From: Mesorhizobium sp. L-2-11
Lineage (GTDB): Bacteria; Pseudomonadota; Alphaproteobacteria; Rhizobiales; Rhizobiaceae
Length of the DNA: 64,000 nt
Assembly (NCBI RefSeq): GCF_016756595.1
Contig: NZ_AP023257.1
Span: forward strand, 2,372,001-2,436,000
Direction: 5' to 3'
In this document: positions 34,269 through 45,429 of the stretch, piece by piece
How the letters are laid out: each line of letters opens with the position of its first letter
Numbering within the stretch: position 1 is the stretch's first letter
The notes under the pieces: model-generated
What the model was told of the DNA's origin: nothing
The model's database searches: none
The model's input: only the letters and a program-made list of their open reading frames with translations
Made by a program: the position numbers and the translations under genes

Positions 34269-34822
34269 GCAGCATCCTTCCACTTGATCGAGCAGCCGAT
34301 CGTAGCGATCTGGTCCAGCGGTCCGTCGCCGGTTCGGGCGATCTGTCTCATCGCCTCGAACAGGTCGCGTCTTAGTCCGGGCGGTCCCGCGTCGCGTCGC
34401 GCCGCGTCCAGCCGGCCGCGATATTGCAGCGTCAGCTCGCTGTTGAGCCCAAAGAAATCCGGCGTGCAAACGGCTCCATAGGCACGCGCCACCGTCTGGC
34501 GCTCGTCGTGGAGGTAGGGGAAAGTGAAGCCGTTCGCCTTGGCGAAAAGCTTCATGTTGTCGAAGGAATCATCCGGATAGGCGTCGGCATCGTTGGAGTT
34601 GATCGCGACAAAGCCGATGCCTTCGGGCTTGAGGTCGTTGGCATCGCGGACGATGCGGGAAATCGCCGCCTTCACATAAGGGCAATGGTTGCAGATGAAG
34701 GCCACGACCAGTCCGTTCGGGCCGGCGTGGCTGAAGATCGAATGCGATTTGCCGTCGACGCCGGGCAAAACGGCATCGATGGCTTGCCAGCCGAAATCGC
34801 AGACGGGTGGGATCGCCCCCAT
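34265..34822 (-). CDS. Thioredoxin-like redoxin (AhpC/TSA-type) in the cbb operon
   Basis: A 185-aa cytoplasmic thioredoxin-fold protein. The active-site region reads VVAFICNHCPYVKAAISRIV (C-N-H-C), with GFVAINSNDADAYPDDSFDNM and the cis-Pro region GAVCTPDFFGLN. Members are called thioredoxin family proteins with CxxC, and some occur in cbb operons. It could adjust Calvin-cycle enzymes by thiol redox, but this is inference. ATGA overlap with cbbZ and 21 nt from cbbE. Confidence 0.83.
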   Translation of the reverse strand: MGAIPPVCDFGWQAIDAVLPGVDGKSHSIFSHAGPNGLVVAFICNHCPYVKAAISRIVRDANDLKPEGIGFVAINSNDADAYPDDSFDNMKLFAKANGFTFPYLHDERQTVARAYGAVCTPDFFGLNSELTLQYRGRLDAARRDAGPPGLRRDLFEAMRQIARTGDGPLDQIATIGCSIKWKDAA

Positions 34823-34843
34823 GTTGCCCTCCGATGAAATGGT

Positions 34844-35530
34844 TTACGCGGCTTTCCGGCTCGCGCCGTCGGCCGCCTGCCTGATGGCGCCGATATTGGT
34901 GCGATAGGCCGCCTCGCTGCCGCCCTTGAAAATGGCCGAGCCGGCGACCAGCACATTGGCGCCGGCCGCGGTGACCAGCGGGGCGGTCTCCGGGGTGACG
35001 CCGCCGTCGATCTCGATGTCGATCGGGCGATTGCCGATCAGCGCCTTGACCCGCCTGACCTTGTCGACGACCGCCGGAATGAACGCCTGGCCGCCGAAGC
35101 CCGGATTGACCGTCATCAGAAGCACCAGATCGAGCCGGTCGAGCACATATTCGATGACGCTTTCCGGCGTCGACGGGTTCAGCGACACGCCGGCCTTCTT
35201 GCCGAGATTTTTGATCGCCTGCAGCGAACGGTCGAGATGCGGCCCGGCCTCGGCATGCACGGTGATGATGTCGCAGCCGGCATCGGCGAAGGCGGCGAGA
35301 TAGGCGTCGGCCGGCGCGATCATGAGATGGCAGTCGAAGACCTTGTCGGTTCGGTCACGAATTGCCTTGATCACCGGCGGGCCGAAGGTGATGTTGGGCA
35401 CGAAATGGCCGTCCATCACGTCGAGATGGATCCAGTCGGCGCCCGCCCGGACGACCGCTTCGACCTCGTCGCCGAGCCGCGAGAAATCCGCAGAAAGCAC
35501 CGAGGGCGCGATGATTGTCTTGGTACCCAT
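34844..35530 (-). CDS. cbbE: Ribulose-phosphate 3-epimerase
   Basis: Converts xylulose 5-phosphate to ribulose 5-phosphate in the Calvin cycle. 228 aa from ATG 35530 ([16 protein letters not shown]). Family blocks: [19 protein letters not shown] with metal-binding His and Asp, [46 protein letters not shown] and [12 protein letters not shown]. Earlier in-frame starts (35545, 35572) exist, but the family normally begins a few residues before IAPS. GGAG is placed 9 nt before the chosen start. Confidence 0.92.
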   Translation of the reverse strand: MGTKTIIAPSVLSADFSRLGDEVEAVVRAGADWIHLDVMDGHFVPNITFGPPVIKAIRDRTDKVFDCHLMIAPADAYLAAFADAGCDIITVHAEAGPHLDRSLQAIKNLGKKAGVSLNPSTPESVIEYVLDRLDLVLLMTVNPGFGGQAFIPAVVDKVRRVKALIGNRPIDIEIDGGVTPETAPLVTAAGANVLVAGSAIFKGGSEAAYRTNIGAIRQAADGASRKAA

Positions 35531-35590
35531 GGTCGTCGGCTCCATTCCATCTTCGGTTTCCGGTCGCTGCACATCAACCGGCCCATCTTG

Positions 35591-36529
35591 TCAGCGCGGC
35601 TTCGTCTCCGGTTCGCCTTCGAGCTTGCCTTCCGCGAACACACGGCTGCCGCGAATATCGGATTCCTCAATGGTGATAAGGTCGGTTTTCGTCAACACCC
35701 GGTCGCGCGACGTGAAAAGCCGGTTGGCCTGGCGAAGCCGCGCCCGGTCGAGCCCATTGCGGACCGAGCGAGCGTTGGAGAAATGCGGCAGCCGCATGCG
35801 GATCGGCAGGTACTCTTCGAGCGCCTTGGCCGCCGCCTCGCTGAGACGGTAATTCTGTTCCGCCAGCATGATCTCGGCGATCGATTTGAGCTCGCCGACG
35901 CCGTAGTCGGGAAAATCGAGGTGATGGGCGATGCGCGAGCGCATGCCGGGATTGCTGTCGAAAAAGCGGTCCATCTTGTCCTTGTAGCCGGCAAGGATCA
36001 CAACCAGATCGTCACGGTTGTTTTCCATGCATTGCAGCAGGATCTCGATCGATTCCTGGCCATAGTCGCGTTCGTTCTCGGGCTTGTAGAGATAGTAGGC
36101 CTCGTCGATGAAAAGCACCCCGCCCATGGCGCGCTTGATCACTTCGCGGGTTTTGGGCGCGGTGTGGCCGACATACTGGCCGACGAGATCGTCGCGCGTT
36201 ACCGCGACCATGTGGCCTTCGCGGACATAGCCGAGACGATGCAGGATTTCGGCCATCCTGAGCGCTACGGTGGTCTTTCCGGTACCGGGATTTCCGGTAA
36301 AGTTCATGTGCAGCGTCGGCGCGCCCGAGGTCAGGCCGAACTTGCGGCGAAGCCGGTCGACCAGGAGCAGCGCCGCAATTTCGCGGATGCGGGTCTTGAT
36401 CGGCTTCAGGCCAACGAGTTCGCGGTCGAGCTTGCCCAGCACCTCGTCGATGTTGGACGCCTCGAACTCGGCCTGCAGATCGACCGGCGCGTCCGGCGCG
36501 GCAGCGCCCCTTGCTATCGCGTCCAGCAT
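35591..36529 (-). CDS. cbbX: Red-type RuBisCO activase CbbX
   Basis: AAA+ ATPase that remodels inhibited red-type RuBisCO, threading the CbbL C-terminus. 312 aa from ATG 36529. Walker A is [11 protein letters not shown], Walker B is [12 protein letters not shown], the pore loop is near [11 protein letters not shown], sensor-like residues [12 protein letters not shown], and the arginine segment [15 protein letters not shown]. It lies 7 nt after the cbbS stop, and the upstream reading to 36757 falls inside cbbS. Confidence 0.95.
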   Translation of the reverse strand: MLDAIARGAAAPDAPVDLQAEFEASNIDEVLGKLDRELVGLKPIKTRIREIAALLLVDRLRRKFGLTSGAPTLHMNFTGNPGTGKTTVALRMAEILHRLGYVREGHMVAVTRDDLVGQYVGHTAPKTREVIKRAMGGVLFIDEAYYLYKPENERDYGQESIEILLQCMENNRDDLVVILAGYKDKMDRFFDSNPGMRSRIAHHLDFPDYGVGELKSIAEIMLAEQNYRLSEAAAKALEEYLPIRMRLPHFSNARSVRNGLDRARLRQANRLFTSRDRVLTKTDLITIEESDIRGSRVFAEGKLEGEPETKPR

Positions 36530-36536
36530 GGTTCGG

Positions 36537-36971
36537 CTAGCTCCGCTCGCCTTCGGGCCTGTCGGTCGCATAAGGCACGATCGAATAGCCCTGGCTGCGA
36601 CCGTCGCGCTCCTGGCGCAGCAGCCGGAACCCGGGTTCGTTGGGCGGCCGGTTGACGATGAACGACATGCGCGGCGCTTCCCAGCCCTTGCTCGAATCGA
36701 AGGCGGTGACCCGGACATACATGTTGGGCATGGCTTTGCGGCAATTGTTGACTTCAAGCAGGATGCCCGCCGGGTCCTTCAGGTCGAACATCGGGTTGCC
36801 GTACATTTCCCAGTAGGTGTTTCGCGGATGCGGATCGTCGGTGTACTCGACGCTGACCGCCCAGTGGTTTTTCAGCGCGTATTTGATCTGCGCCGAAATC
36901 TGCTCATCGGTCAGGTCGGGCAGGAACGAAAACTGTCCCTGCGTGACCTTGTTTCCCGGATTGGTCATCAT
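36537..36971 (-). CDS. cbbS: RuBisCO small subunit (red type)
   Basis: 144-aa small subunit. It has [79 protein letters not shown], and a C-terminal extension ([22 protein letters not shown]) typical of red-type (IC/ID) small subunits, which form the beta-hairpin in the central channel. AAGGAACCGTCGCC precedes the start. 18 nt separates it from cbbL. Confidence 0.96.
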   Translation of the reverse strand: MMTNPGNKVTQGQFSFLPDLTDEQISAQIKYALKNHWAVSVEYTDDPHPRNTYWEMYGNPMFDLKDPAGILLEVNNCRKAMPNMYVRVTAFDSSKGWEAPRMSFIVNRPPNEPGFRLLRQERDGRSQGYSIVPYATDRPEGERS

Positions 36972-36989
36972 GGCGACGGTTCCTTTCGT

Positions 36990-38504
<1,515 letters not shown>

Positions 38505-39584
38505 TCAGGCGGCTTTCGCGGTTGCGATTTGCGGGTCGAGTTTTCCCGCGGCGTAACGTTTGGCCATCTCGTCCATGGCGATAACCTTGATCTTCGAGGC
38601 GTTGCCGGCGGTGCCGAAGCGTTCGAAGCGGTCGCGGCACAGGTCGCGCAGGGCGTCCATGGCCGGTTTCAGGAATTTGCGCGGATCGAATTCGCGCGGG
38701 TCCTCCGTCGCGACGCGGCGGAACTGCCCGGCCATGGCCATGCGGCAGTCGGTGTCGATGTTGACCTTGCGCACGCCGTAGCGGATGCCGCGCTCGATCT
38801 CCTCGACCGGAACGCCAAAGGTCTGGGGCATCTCGCCGCCATATCTGTTGATGACGTCCTGCAGTTCCTGCGGCACCGAGGAAGAGCCATGCATGACCAG
38901 ATGCGTGTTGGGCAGCTTTTCGTGGATCGCTTCGATCACCTGCATGGCGAGGATGCCGCCGTCGGGCTTGCGGCTGAACTTGTAGGCGCCGTGCGAGGTG
39001 CCGCAGGCGATCGCCAGCGCGTCGACCTGGGTGGCGGTGACGAAGTCGACCGCCTGATCGGGATCGGTCAAAAGCTGGTCGTGCGAAAGCGCGCCTTCGG
39101 CGCCGTGGCCGTCCTCGGCCTCGCCCTGGCCGGTTTCCAGCGAGCCGAGCACGCCGAGCTCGCCTTCGACGGAAGCGCCGACCCAATGCGCCATGCGTGC
39201 GACACGTTCGGTGATGGCGACGTTGTAGTCGTAGCTCGCCGGCGTCTTGGCGTCCGCCATCAATGAGCCGTCCATCATCACCGAGGTGAAGCCGTGGCGG
39301 ATCGCCGAAAGGCAGGTGGCTTCGTTGTTGCCGTGGTCCTGATGGATGCAGAGCGGAATGGCCGGATGCATTTCAGTCAACGCCTCCATCATCTTGGCCA
39401 GCATGATGTCGTTGGCATAGGAGCGGGCGCCGCACGAGGCCTGGATGATGACCGGCGCGTCGCAGGCCCTGGCCGCCTCCATGATGGCAAGGCCCTGTTC
39501 CATGTTGTTGATGTTGAATGCCGGAACGCCGTAGCCGTGCTCGGCGGCATGGTCGAGAAGCTGGCGAAGGGTGATGCGGGCCAT
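38505..39584 (-). CDS. cbbA: Class II fructose-1,6-bisphosphate aldolase
   Basis: Zn-dependent aldolase making fructose 1,6- or sedoheptulose 1,7-bisphosphate (359 aa, CbbA length). It shows [33 protein letters not shown] (zinc-site His), [43 protein letters not shown] and [14 protein letters not shown]. Located between cbbT and cbbL, 13 nt from cbbT. Confidence 0.95.
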   Translation of the reverse strand: MARITLRQLLDHAAEHGYGVPAFNINNMEQGLAIMEAARACDAPVIIQASCGARSYANDIMLAKMMEALTEMHPAIPLCIHQDHGNNEATCLSAIRHGFTSVMMDGSLMADAKTPASYDYNVAITERVARMAHWVGASVEGELGVLGSLETGQGEAEDGHGAEGALSHDQLLTDPDQAVDFVTATQVDALAIACGTSHGAYKFSRKPDGGILAMQVIEAIHEKLPNTHLVMHGSSSVPQELQDVINRYGGEMPQTFGVPVEEIERGIRYGVRKVNIDTDCRMAMAGQFRRVATEDPREFDPRKFLKPAMDALRDLCRDRFERFGTAGNASKIKVIAMDEMAKRYAAGKLDPQIATAKAA

Positions 39585-39597
39585 TTTGGGGTCCTTC

Positions 39598-41607
39598 CTA
39601 GATGATGAGCTTCAGCGCCGCTGCGGCGACGGCTTCGGGCGTGATGTCGAAATGCCGGTAGAGATCCGGGGCAGGGGCGCTGGCGCCGAAACCGGCCATG
39701 CCGACGAAAGCGCCGGTGTCGCCGATCCAGCGGTCCCAGCCGAGCCGTGCTGCAGCTTCGACGGCGATGCGCGGCGCCGAGCCGAGAACGGTCTTGCGGG
39801 TGTCGGCATCCTGTTCCTCGAACAGCTCCCAGCATGGCATCGAGACGACCGCGGCGGCGATGCCGTGCTCGGCCTCGAGCCGCTCGGCGGCGGCAACGGC
39901 GATCTCGACCTCCGAGCCGGTGGCGATCAGCGTCACGGCGCGGTGCCCGGCTGGCTCGCGCAGGATGTAAGCGCCCCGGCTCGACCGGTTCTCGTCGCTA
40001 TATGCTTGGCGCAGCATCGGCAGGTTCTGCCGCGAGAGCACCAGCACGCTCGGCCGGTTCTTGCTCTTCAGCGCCAGTTCCCAGCACTCCGCCGTTTCGA
40101 TGATGTCGGCCGGCCGGAAGACGTTGAGGTTCGGCGTCGCCCGCAGCATCGCCAGGTGCTCGATCGGCTGGTGGGTCGGGCCGTCCTCGCCGAGGCCGAT
40201 GGAATCATGGGTCATCACATAGATGACGCGCTGGCCCATCAGCGCCGAGAGCCGCATCGCGCCGCGGGCATAGTCGGCGAAGCACAGGAAGGTGCCGCCA
40301 TAAGGCACGAAGCCGCCATGCAGCGCGATGCCGTTCATGGCCGCGGCCATGCCATGCTCGCGGATGCCGTAATGGATGTAGCGGCCGGCATAGGCACCAG
40401 GCGTTATGCGATCCATGCCCTTGGTGATCGTCAGGTTCGAATGCGTCAGATCGGCGGAGCCGCCGACGGTCAGCTCGGTTGCGGCGTTGATCGCAGCGAG
40501 CGCCATTTCGGAGGCTTTTCGCGTTGCGACCTTGGTCGCCTTTTCGACATGCTCCCTGCGGAAAGCGTCGAGCGCTTCGAAGACAGCGTCGGGCAGGGTG
40601 CCGGCGACCGCACGCTCGAAGGTCTCGCGCTGCGGTGAGGCGGCAAGCCGCTGCTCCCAGGCGTGCCGCGCCGCTTGCCCGCGCTCGGCAATTTCGCGCC
40701 AGGCGAACAGGATGTCGTCCGGCACCTCGAACGGCGCGCAGGCCCAGCCGATGTTTTCACGCGTCGCGGCGATCTCGGCATCGCCCAGCGGCGCGCCATG
40801 CGTCTTTTCCGAGCCGCCCAGATTGGGCGCGCCCTTGCCGATCACCGTGCGGCAGGCGATCAGCGACGGCCGGTCCGACTGCTGCGCCGCTTCGATTGCC
40901 GCAGCGACGGCTTCGGTATCGTGGCCGTCCACCGACTGGACATGCCATCCGGCGGCTTCGAACCGGGCCGGCTGGTCCATCGATGTCGACAGCGAAGTCG
41001 GTCCGTCGATCGAGATCGCATTGTCGTCCCAGAAGACGATCAGCCGGGCGAGCTTCAGGTGACCGGCAAGGTCGATCGCCTCGTGGCTGATGCCTTCCTG
41101 CAGGCAGCCGTCGCCGGCGATGGCGTAGGTGAAATGATCGACGAGATCGGCGCCATGGCGGGAAGCAAGCATGCGCTCGGCCAGCGCCATGCCGACGGCG
41201 GTCGAGATGCCTTGTCCAAGCGGGCCGGTCGTCGTCTCGATGCCAAGCGCATGGCCATATTCGGGATGTCCGGCGGTGCGGCTGCCCAGCTGGCGAAACC
41301 GCTGCAATTGCTCGATCGGCATGTCTTCGTAGCCGAGCAGGTAGTGCAGCGCATATTGCAGCATCGAGCCGTGCCCGGCCGAAAGCACGAAGCGGTCGCG
41401 ATCGGGCCAGTTGGGCGCCGACGGATCGATGTTGATGAAGCGGCTGAACAGCACCGTGGCGACGTCGGCCATGCCCATCGGCATGCCCGGGTGACCGGAA
41501 TTGGCCTTTTGGACGCTGTCCATTGCCAGCGCGCGAATGGCGTTCGCCATGTCGCGCTCCGAGACGGCGGCGACGGGCTTCAGGGCTGCTGCTGCTTGGC
41601 TGTTCAT
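39598..41607 (-). CDS. cbbT: Transketolase
   Basis: Thiamine-diphosphate enzyme of the Calvin cycle, 669 aa. [30 protein letters not shown] is the classic start; [18 protein letters not shown]; the ThDP-binding [28 protein letters not shown]; a later [23 protein letters not shown]; and [21 protein letters not shown] at the end. The start at 41607 has GAGGAGGACGCC before it. Ten nt from cbbP. Confidence 0.96.
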   Translation of the reverse strand: MNSQAAAALKPVAAVSERDMANAIRALAMDSVQKANSGHPGMPMGMADVATVLFSRFINIDPSAPNWPDRDRFVLSAGHGSMLQYALHYLLGYEDMPIEQLQRFRQLGSRTAGHPEYGHALGIETTTGPLGQGISTAVGMALAERMLASRHGADLVDHFTYAIAGDGCLQEGISHEAIDLAGHLKLARLIVFWDDNAISIDGPTSLSTSMDQPARFEAAGWHVQSVDGHDTEAVAAAIEAAQQSDRPSLIACRTVIGKGAPNLGGSEKTHGAPLGDAEIAATRENIGWACAPFEVPDDILFAWREIAERGQAARHAWEQRLAASPQRETFERAVAGTLPDAVFEALDAFRREHVEKATKVATRKASEMALAAINAATELTVGGSADLTHSNLTITKGMDRITPGAYAGRYIHYGIREHGMAAAMNGIALHGGFVPYGGTFLCFADYARGAMRLSALMGQRVIYVMTHDSIGLGEDGPTHQPIEHLAMLRATPNLNVFRPADIIETAECWELALKSKNRPSVLVLSRQNLPMLRQAYSDENRSSRGAYILREPAGHRAVTLIATGSEVEIAVAAAERLEAEHGIAAAVVSMPCWELFEEQDADTRKTVLGSAPRIAVEAAARLGWDRWIGDTGAFVGMAGFGASAPAPDLYRHFDITPEAVAAAALKLII

Positions 41608-41617
41608 GGCGTCCTCC

Positions 41618-42490
41618 TCACGACACACGGTTCTTGCGTTCGATCAATTGCAGGATGAGCGGCGTCAGGATCAGCTGCATGGCGAGATCGAGCTTGTTGC
41701 CTGGAACCACTATGGAATTCGGCCGCGACATGAACGAGTCGTGGATCATCGAAAGCAGGTAGGGGAAATCGATGCCGCGCGGATTGGCGAAGCGGATGAC
41801 CAGCATCGATTCGTCGGGCGTCGGAATCCAGCGCGCGATGAACGGGTTGGACGTGTCGACGATCGGCACGCGCTGGAAGTTGATGGCGGTCTGCGAGAAT
41901 TGCGGGACGATGTAACGGACATAGTCCGGCATGCGGCGCAGGATGACGTCCATCACCGCCTCGGTGGAATAGCCGCGGGTTGCCCGGTCGCGATGGATCT
42001 TCTGGATCCATTCGAGATTTATGACCGGCACCACGCCGATCTTGAGGTCGGCGTGCCTGGCCAGGTTGATCTTATCGGTGACGACGCAGCCATGCAGGCC
42101 CTCGTAGAACAGCAGGTCGCTCGGAGGGAATTCGCGCCATTCGGTAAATTGTCCCGGCGGCGTGCCGTACTGCTTCTCCTCGTCCTCGTCATGGATGTAG
42201 GTGCGGGTCTTTCCGGTTCCGCGGCGGCCATATTCCTCAAACACCTCTTCGAGGATTGCGAGCTCGTTGGCCTCGGCATGGAAATGAGTGAAGTTCGGAT
42301 TGCCGGCCTTCTCCTGCTCGGCCACCTTGACCTTCATCGTGGCGCGGTCGTAGCGATGGAAAGCGTCGCCTTCGATGAAGGCGGCGTCGATGTTCTCGCG
42401 CCGGAAGATCAGCTCGAAGATGCGCTTGACCGAGGTGGTGCCGGCGCCTGACGACCCGGTGATGGTGATGATGGGGTGCTTTGCCGACAT
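41618..42490 (-). CDS. cbbP: Phosphoribulokinase
   Basis: Makes ribulose 1,5-bisphosphate from ribulose 5-phosphate and ATP. 290 aa, the bacterial allosteric type. P-loop [13 protein letters not shown] near residue 10, [21 protein letters not shown], the [11 protein letters not shown] strand, then [31 protein letters not shown] and [17 protein letters not shown]. Six nt after cbbF. Confidence 0.97.
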   Translation of the reverse strand: MSAKHPIITITGSSGAGTTSVKRIFELIFRRENIDAAFIEGDAFHRYDRATMKVKVAEQEKAGNPNFTHFHAEANELAILEEVFEEYGRRGTGKTRTYIHDEDEEKQYGTPPGQFTEWREFPPSDLLFYEGLHGCVVTDKINLARHADLKIGVVPVINLEWIQKIHRDRATRGYSTEAVMDVILRRMPDYVRYIVPQFSQTAINFQRVPIVDTSNPFIARWIPTPDESMLVIRFANPRGIDFPYLLSMIHDSFMSRPNSIVVPGNKLDLAMQLILTPLILQLIERKNRVS

Positions 42491-42495
42491 GATGT

Positions 42496-43557
42496 TCAGG
42501 CCCTGAACAGGCCGCGGCGGCTGAACAGCGGCGCACGCTCGCCGATCGCGCTGGGTTCGATGTGGTAGCGGGTGATGCGTGCGACTTCGCGCGCCGATCC
42601 GAACACCACGGGCACGCGCTGGTGCAGGCTCTCGGGTTCGATTTCGAGGATGCGGGTGATCGTGTCGGTGGCGGCGCCGCCTGCCTGTTCGATGAGATAG
42701 GCGATCGGGTTGGCCTCATAGACGAGGCGCAGCCGTCCCTGGCGGTAACCCTTGCGCTTGTCGCCTGGGTACAGGAATACGCCGCCGCGCATCAATATGC
42801 GGTAGCAGTCGGCGACGAGGGAGGCGATCCAGCGCATGTTGAAGTCCTTTCCGCGTGGGCCTTCAGTGCCTTCGAGGCAGTCGTCGATGTAAAGCCGCAC
42901 CGCCTCGTCCCAATGCCGGTAGTTGGCGGCGTTGATGGCGAACTCCTGGGTACGCTGCGGGATGATCCGGCTCTCGTAGGCCTGGACGAAGGTGCCGAGC
43001 CTGGTCGAGAGAACGAAGACATGCGTGCCGCTGCCGAGCGACAGAACCAGCGCCAGCTGCGGCTCGTAGATGAAGAAACCGGCGCCCAGCTGGTTCGCAC
43101 CTGCCTGCAAAAAAACGGCGGCCGGATTTTCGTCCGGCGCGCCAGTTGCAGGGAGGCCAGCTGCAGGGAGGAGCGAGAAGATCGTTCCGATCGACACGTT
43201 GGTGTCGATGTTGGAAGAGCCGTCGAGCGGGTCGATGGCGATGGCGAGAGGCGCCTGGCTGTCGAGCAGGACCGGCTGCTCCAGTTCCTCGGAGGCGTAG
43301 AGCGCGACCGGAGCGTGGCGCATGGCATCGAGGAAGATGTCGTCGGCGAAGATGTCGAGATCCTTCTGGATGTCGCCGTCGGCATTGGCGCTGCGGGTCC
43401 TGGGAAAGGCAGTGCCGAGCACCCCCTGATTGATGGTGTTGCGGACCTTGGTGGCGGCCAGCGTCAGCTGGCGAACGGTGGCGACGACCGCGGAACGCAG
43501 TTCGTCGGGCGGGCCGAGATAGGAATTCAGAAATGCGTCGAGCGTTGCCGCTGGCAT
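42496..43557 (-). CDS. cbbF: Class I fructose-1,6-bisphosphatase
   Basis: Fructose-1,6-bisphosphatase, probably also acting on sedoheptulose 1,7-bisphosphate in the Calvin cycle. 353 aa from ATG 43557 (GGGAGGTTACG before it). Metal site YASEELEQPVLLD and IAIDPLDGSSNIDTNVSIGTIFSLL; the late block CYRILMRGGVFLYPGDKRKGYRQGRLRLVYEANPIAYLIEQAGG is diagnostic. First gene of the cbb operon, divergent from cbbR. Confidence 0.96.
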   Translation of the reverse strand: MPAATLDAFLNSYLGPPDELRSAVVATVRQLTLAATKVRNTINQGVLGTAFPRTRSANADGDIQKDLDIFADDIFLDAMRHAPVALYASEELEQPVLLDSQAPLAIAIDPLDGSSNIDTNVSIGTIFSLLPAAGLPATGAPDENPAAVFLQAGANQLGAGFFIYEPQLALVLSLGSGTHVFVLSTRLGTFVQAYESRIIPQRTQEFAINAANYRHWDEAVRLYIDDCLEGTEGPRGKDFNMRWIASLVADCYRILMRGGVFLYPGDKRKGYRQGRLRLVYEANPIAYLIEQAGGAATDTITRILEIEPESLHQRVPVVFGSAREVARITRYHIEPSAIGERAPLFSRRGLFRA

Positions 43558-43622
43558 CGTAACCTCCCGATCCAGCCGCAAACTCCGGCCGGATTGGGGA
43601 ATGAGAACAAACGGCGCGAGAT

Positions 43623-43666
43623 AAGTAAAATTCAATAACTTTACTTTTGTGCTAAAAAAAATTTAG
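43623..43666. promoter_or_regulatory. CbbR operator region between cbbF and cbbR
   Basis: AAGTAAA (43623-43629) and TTTACTT (43640-43646) form a perfect inverted repeat; CTAAA..TTTAG (43652-43666) is a second, with the T-N11-A form of LysR sites. Both lie in the 117-bp gap between the divergent genes, just upstream of cbbR. Confidence 0.7.
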
Positions 43667-43674
43667 TATGGCCT

Positions 43675-44631
43675 ATGAGAAACCTCACGCTCAAGCAATT
43701 CAAGACCGTTCAGGCCATCATTAGCCATGGAAAAATTGTTAGCGCGGCCAAGGTGTTAGGCTTGTCTCCTCCAGCGGTGACGATTCAGTTGCGGCAGGTC
43801 GAGGAGGAGTTCCAGTTGGCATTGTTCGACCGGACGTCGGACGGCATGCGTCCGACTGCCGCAGGTCTGGCCTTCGTCGAGACGGCGCAGGCGATCGAGG
43901 AGCGGCTTCGCCTGCTCGAAGACAAGATGGATGCGATCAAGGGCGTGCGTATCGGCAGCTTGCGGCTGGGGGTCGTTTCCACCGCTAAATATTTCGCGCC
44001 GCGGCTGATGGCCGGCTTCATGAAGGAACATCCCGACATCGATATGCGACTCGCCATCGGCAACCGCGCCGAAACCATCAACAGTCTGAAGAACCACGAC
44101 ATCGACATCGCGCTGATGGGACGCCCGGCGAGGGAAGTTCCGGTGCGTGCCTCGGTGTTCGGCGATCACCCGCTGGTTATCATCGCGCCGCCCGACCATA
44201 AGCTGGCCTCAGTGCGCGAGATATCCAAGGAGCGGATCGCCGAAGAGCATTTCCTCATCCGCGAGCCCGGTTCCGGCACGCGCATCTCGCTGGAAATATT
44301 TTTGAGCGACGTGCCCGGCCGCATCGACGACCTCGGCGTCGAGATGGGCTCGAACGAGACGATCAAGCAGGCGGTGATGGCCGGGCTCGGCATCGCCTTC
44401 ATCTCCGCCCACACCATCGCCGCCGAAACCGAAGCCGGCCGGCTGGTCATCCTCGACGTCGTCGGCATGCCGATCCGCCGGCAATGGTTTTCGGTGATGC
44501 GCAGCGATCACGCGATCTCGCCGGCGATGGCGACGTTCCACGATTTCCTGATGCGCAAGGGCGCGATGTACCTGCCGCTGTTTGGCAAGCTCTATCCACA
44601 CGAAGGACCGGACACTAGAGGTCGCGTCTGA
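43675..44631 (+). CDS. cbbR: LysR-type Calvin-cycle regulator CbbR
   Basis: Activator of the cbb operon (318 aa). N-terminal HTH: LTLKQFKTVQAIISHGKIVSAAKVLGLSPPAVTIQLRQVEEEFQLALFDRTS. The effector domain has GSLRLGVVSTAKYFAPRLMAGF, NHDIDIALMGRPAREV, HFLIREPGSGTRISLE and SNETIKQAVMAGLGIAFISAHTI, which match CbbR closely. Transcribed away from cbbF, with operator repeats between. Confidence 0.95.
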   Translation: MRNLTLKQFKTVQAIISHGKIVSAAKVLGLSPPAVTIQLRQVEEEFQLALFDRTSDGMRPTAAGLAFVETAQAIEERLRLLEDKMDAIKGVRIGSLRLGVVSTAKYFAPRLMAGFMKEHPDIDMRLAIGNRAETINSLKNHDIDIALMGRPAREVPVRASVFGDHPLVIIAPPDHKLASVREISKERIAEEHFLIREPGSGTRISLEIFLSDVPGRIDDLGVEMGSNETIKQAVMAGLGIAFISAHTIAAETEAGRLVILDVVGMPIRRQWFSVMRSDHAISPAMATFHDFLMRKGAMYLPLFGKLYPHEGPDTRGRV

Positions 44632-44673
44632 ATTGAGGACGGAACGCCGCTGGCAGCCGCCTTCCCAGGCCGC

Positions 44674-45288
44674 CTAGTTCGATGTGCCGAGAGCTTTCAG
44701 GACAAAGCGAATCTGCGTGCGCAGGCCCGCTTCGGTGTCTTCGCCGTGTTGAACGCAGTGCTCGATCAGAATCGGGTGGAAGAACGGCGTGAACGCGGTA
44801 TTGACCGCACGCGCCGCTTCTGCCGGGTCCTCGACCTTGAGTTCGCCCGCCTCGGTCCCCTCGCGAATGATCGCCTCAAGGATTCTCAACATTCGCTCGA
44901 CATGCGCCTTGATGACCGCCCGATTCCCGCGCATGGCGGCGACGATCAAGTCGTGCATGCTTCTTTCCTTGATCAATTTCGTCTTGTTGTGCCGGTGAAC
45001 GGCGGTTAGGAGCCGGTCGAGTTTCTCCAAGGCCGGGACGTTGGTGCGTGCGATCGCAACGGCGATGTCCGCGACCTCGTTCACGACCAGCCTGCAGATG
45101 GACTCGTTGATTGCCTCCCTGGAGGAAAAGAAACGGTAGACGTTCGCCCGGCTCATGCCGAGTTCGGAGGCGATGTCGGCTATCGACGTCTTATGGTAGC
45201 CGATGCGGCGAAAATGCTCCTCCGCCACCTCGAGGATGCGAGCGCGCACCTCGTCGGGATCCGTTCGCGTTCCGACCGGATGATTCAT
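44674..45288 (-). CDS. TetR-family regulator next to RND efflux genes
   Basis: 204 aa; HTH in ARILEVAEEHFRRIGYHKTSIADIASELGMSRANVYRFFSSREAINESI; C-terminal domain of the TetR_C_7/AefR-like helical kind (AVHRHNKTKLIKERSMHDLIVAAMRGN). It lies 141 nt after the RND permease gene in the same direction. It may be the local repressor of the pump, but operator-like repeats at the pump promoter instead match those of the other TetR gene at 52593. Confidence 0.86.
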   Translation of the reverse strand: MNHPVGTRTDPDEVRARILEVAEEHFRRIGYHKTSIADIASELGMSRANVYRFFSSREAINESICRLVVNEVADIAVAIARTNVPALEKLDRLLTAVHRHNKTKLIKERSMHDLIVAAMRGNRAVIKAHVERMLRILEAIIREGTEAGELKVEDPAEAARAVNTAFTPFFHPILIEHCVQHGEDTEAGLRTQIRFVLKALGTSN

Positions 45289-45429
45289 GGATGTCTCCAG
45301 AACTGATGATGGATCTGCCGGGCTCGCCCGGAACGATCATTTGCAAGCGGTAAGGTCGTGCGACTGGCCCTGCGTATGTTCAGGCAAAGCCAGCGGCGAA
45401 ATCTGATCCGCCTGCTCGACAACAGGGCC

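Noticed and set aside
35237..36655. Plus-strand open frame of 472 codons opposite cbbE and cbbX
   Set aside because: Shadow of two well-supported enzymes; low-complexity composition.
45320..45345. CCGGG/CCCGG hairpin after the RND gene as a terminator
   Set aside because: Only a 5-bp stem with no T-tract on the minus strand; too weak to annotate.
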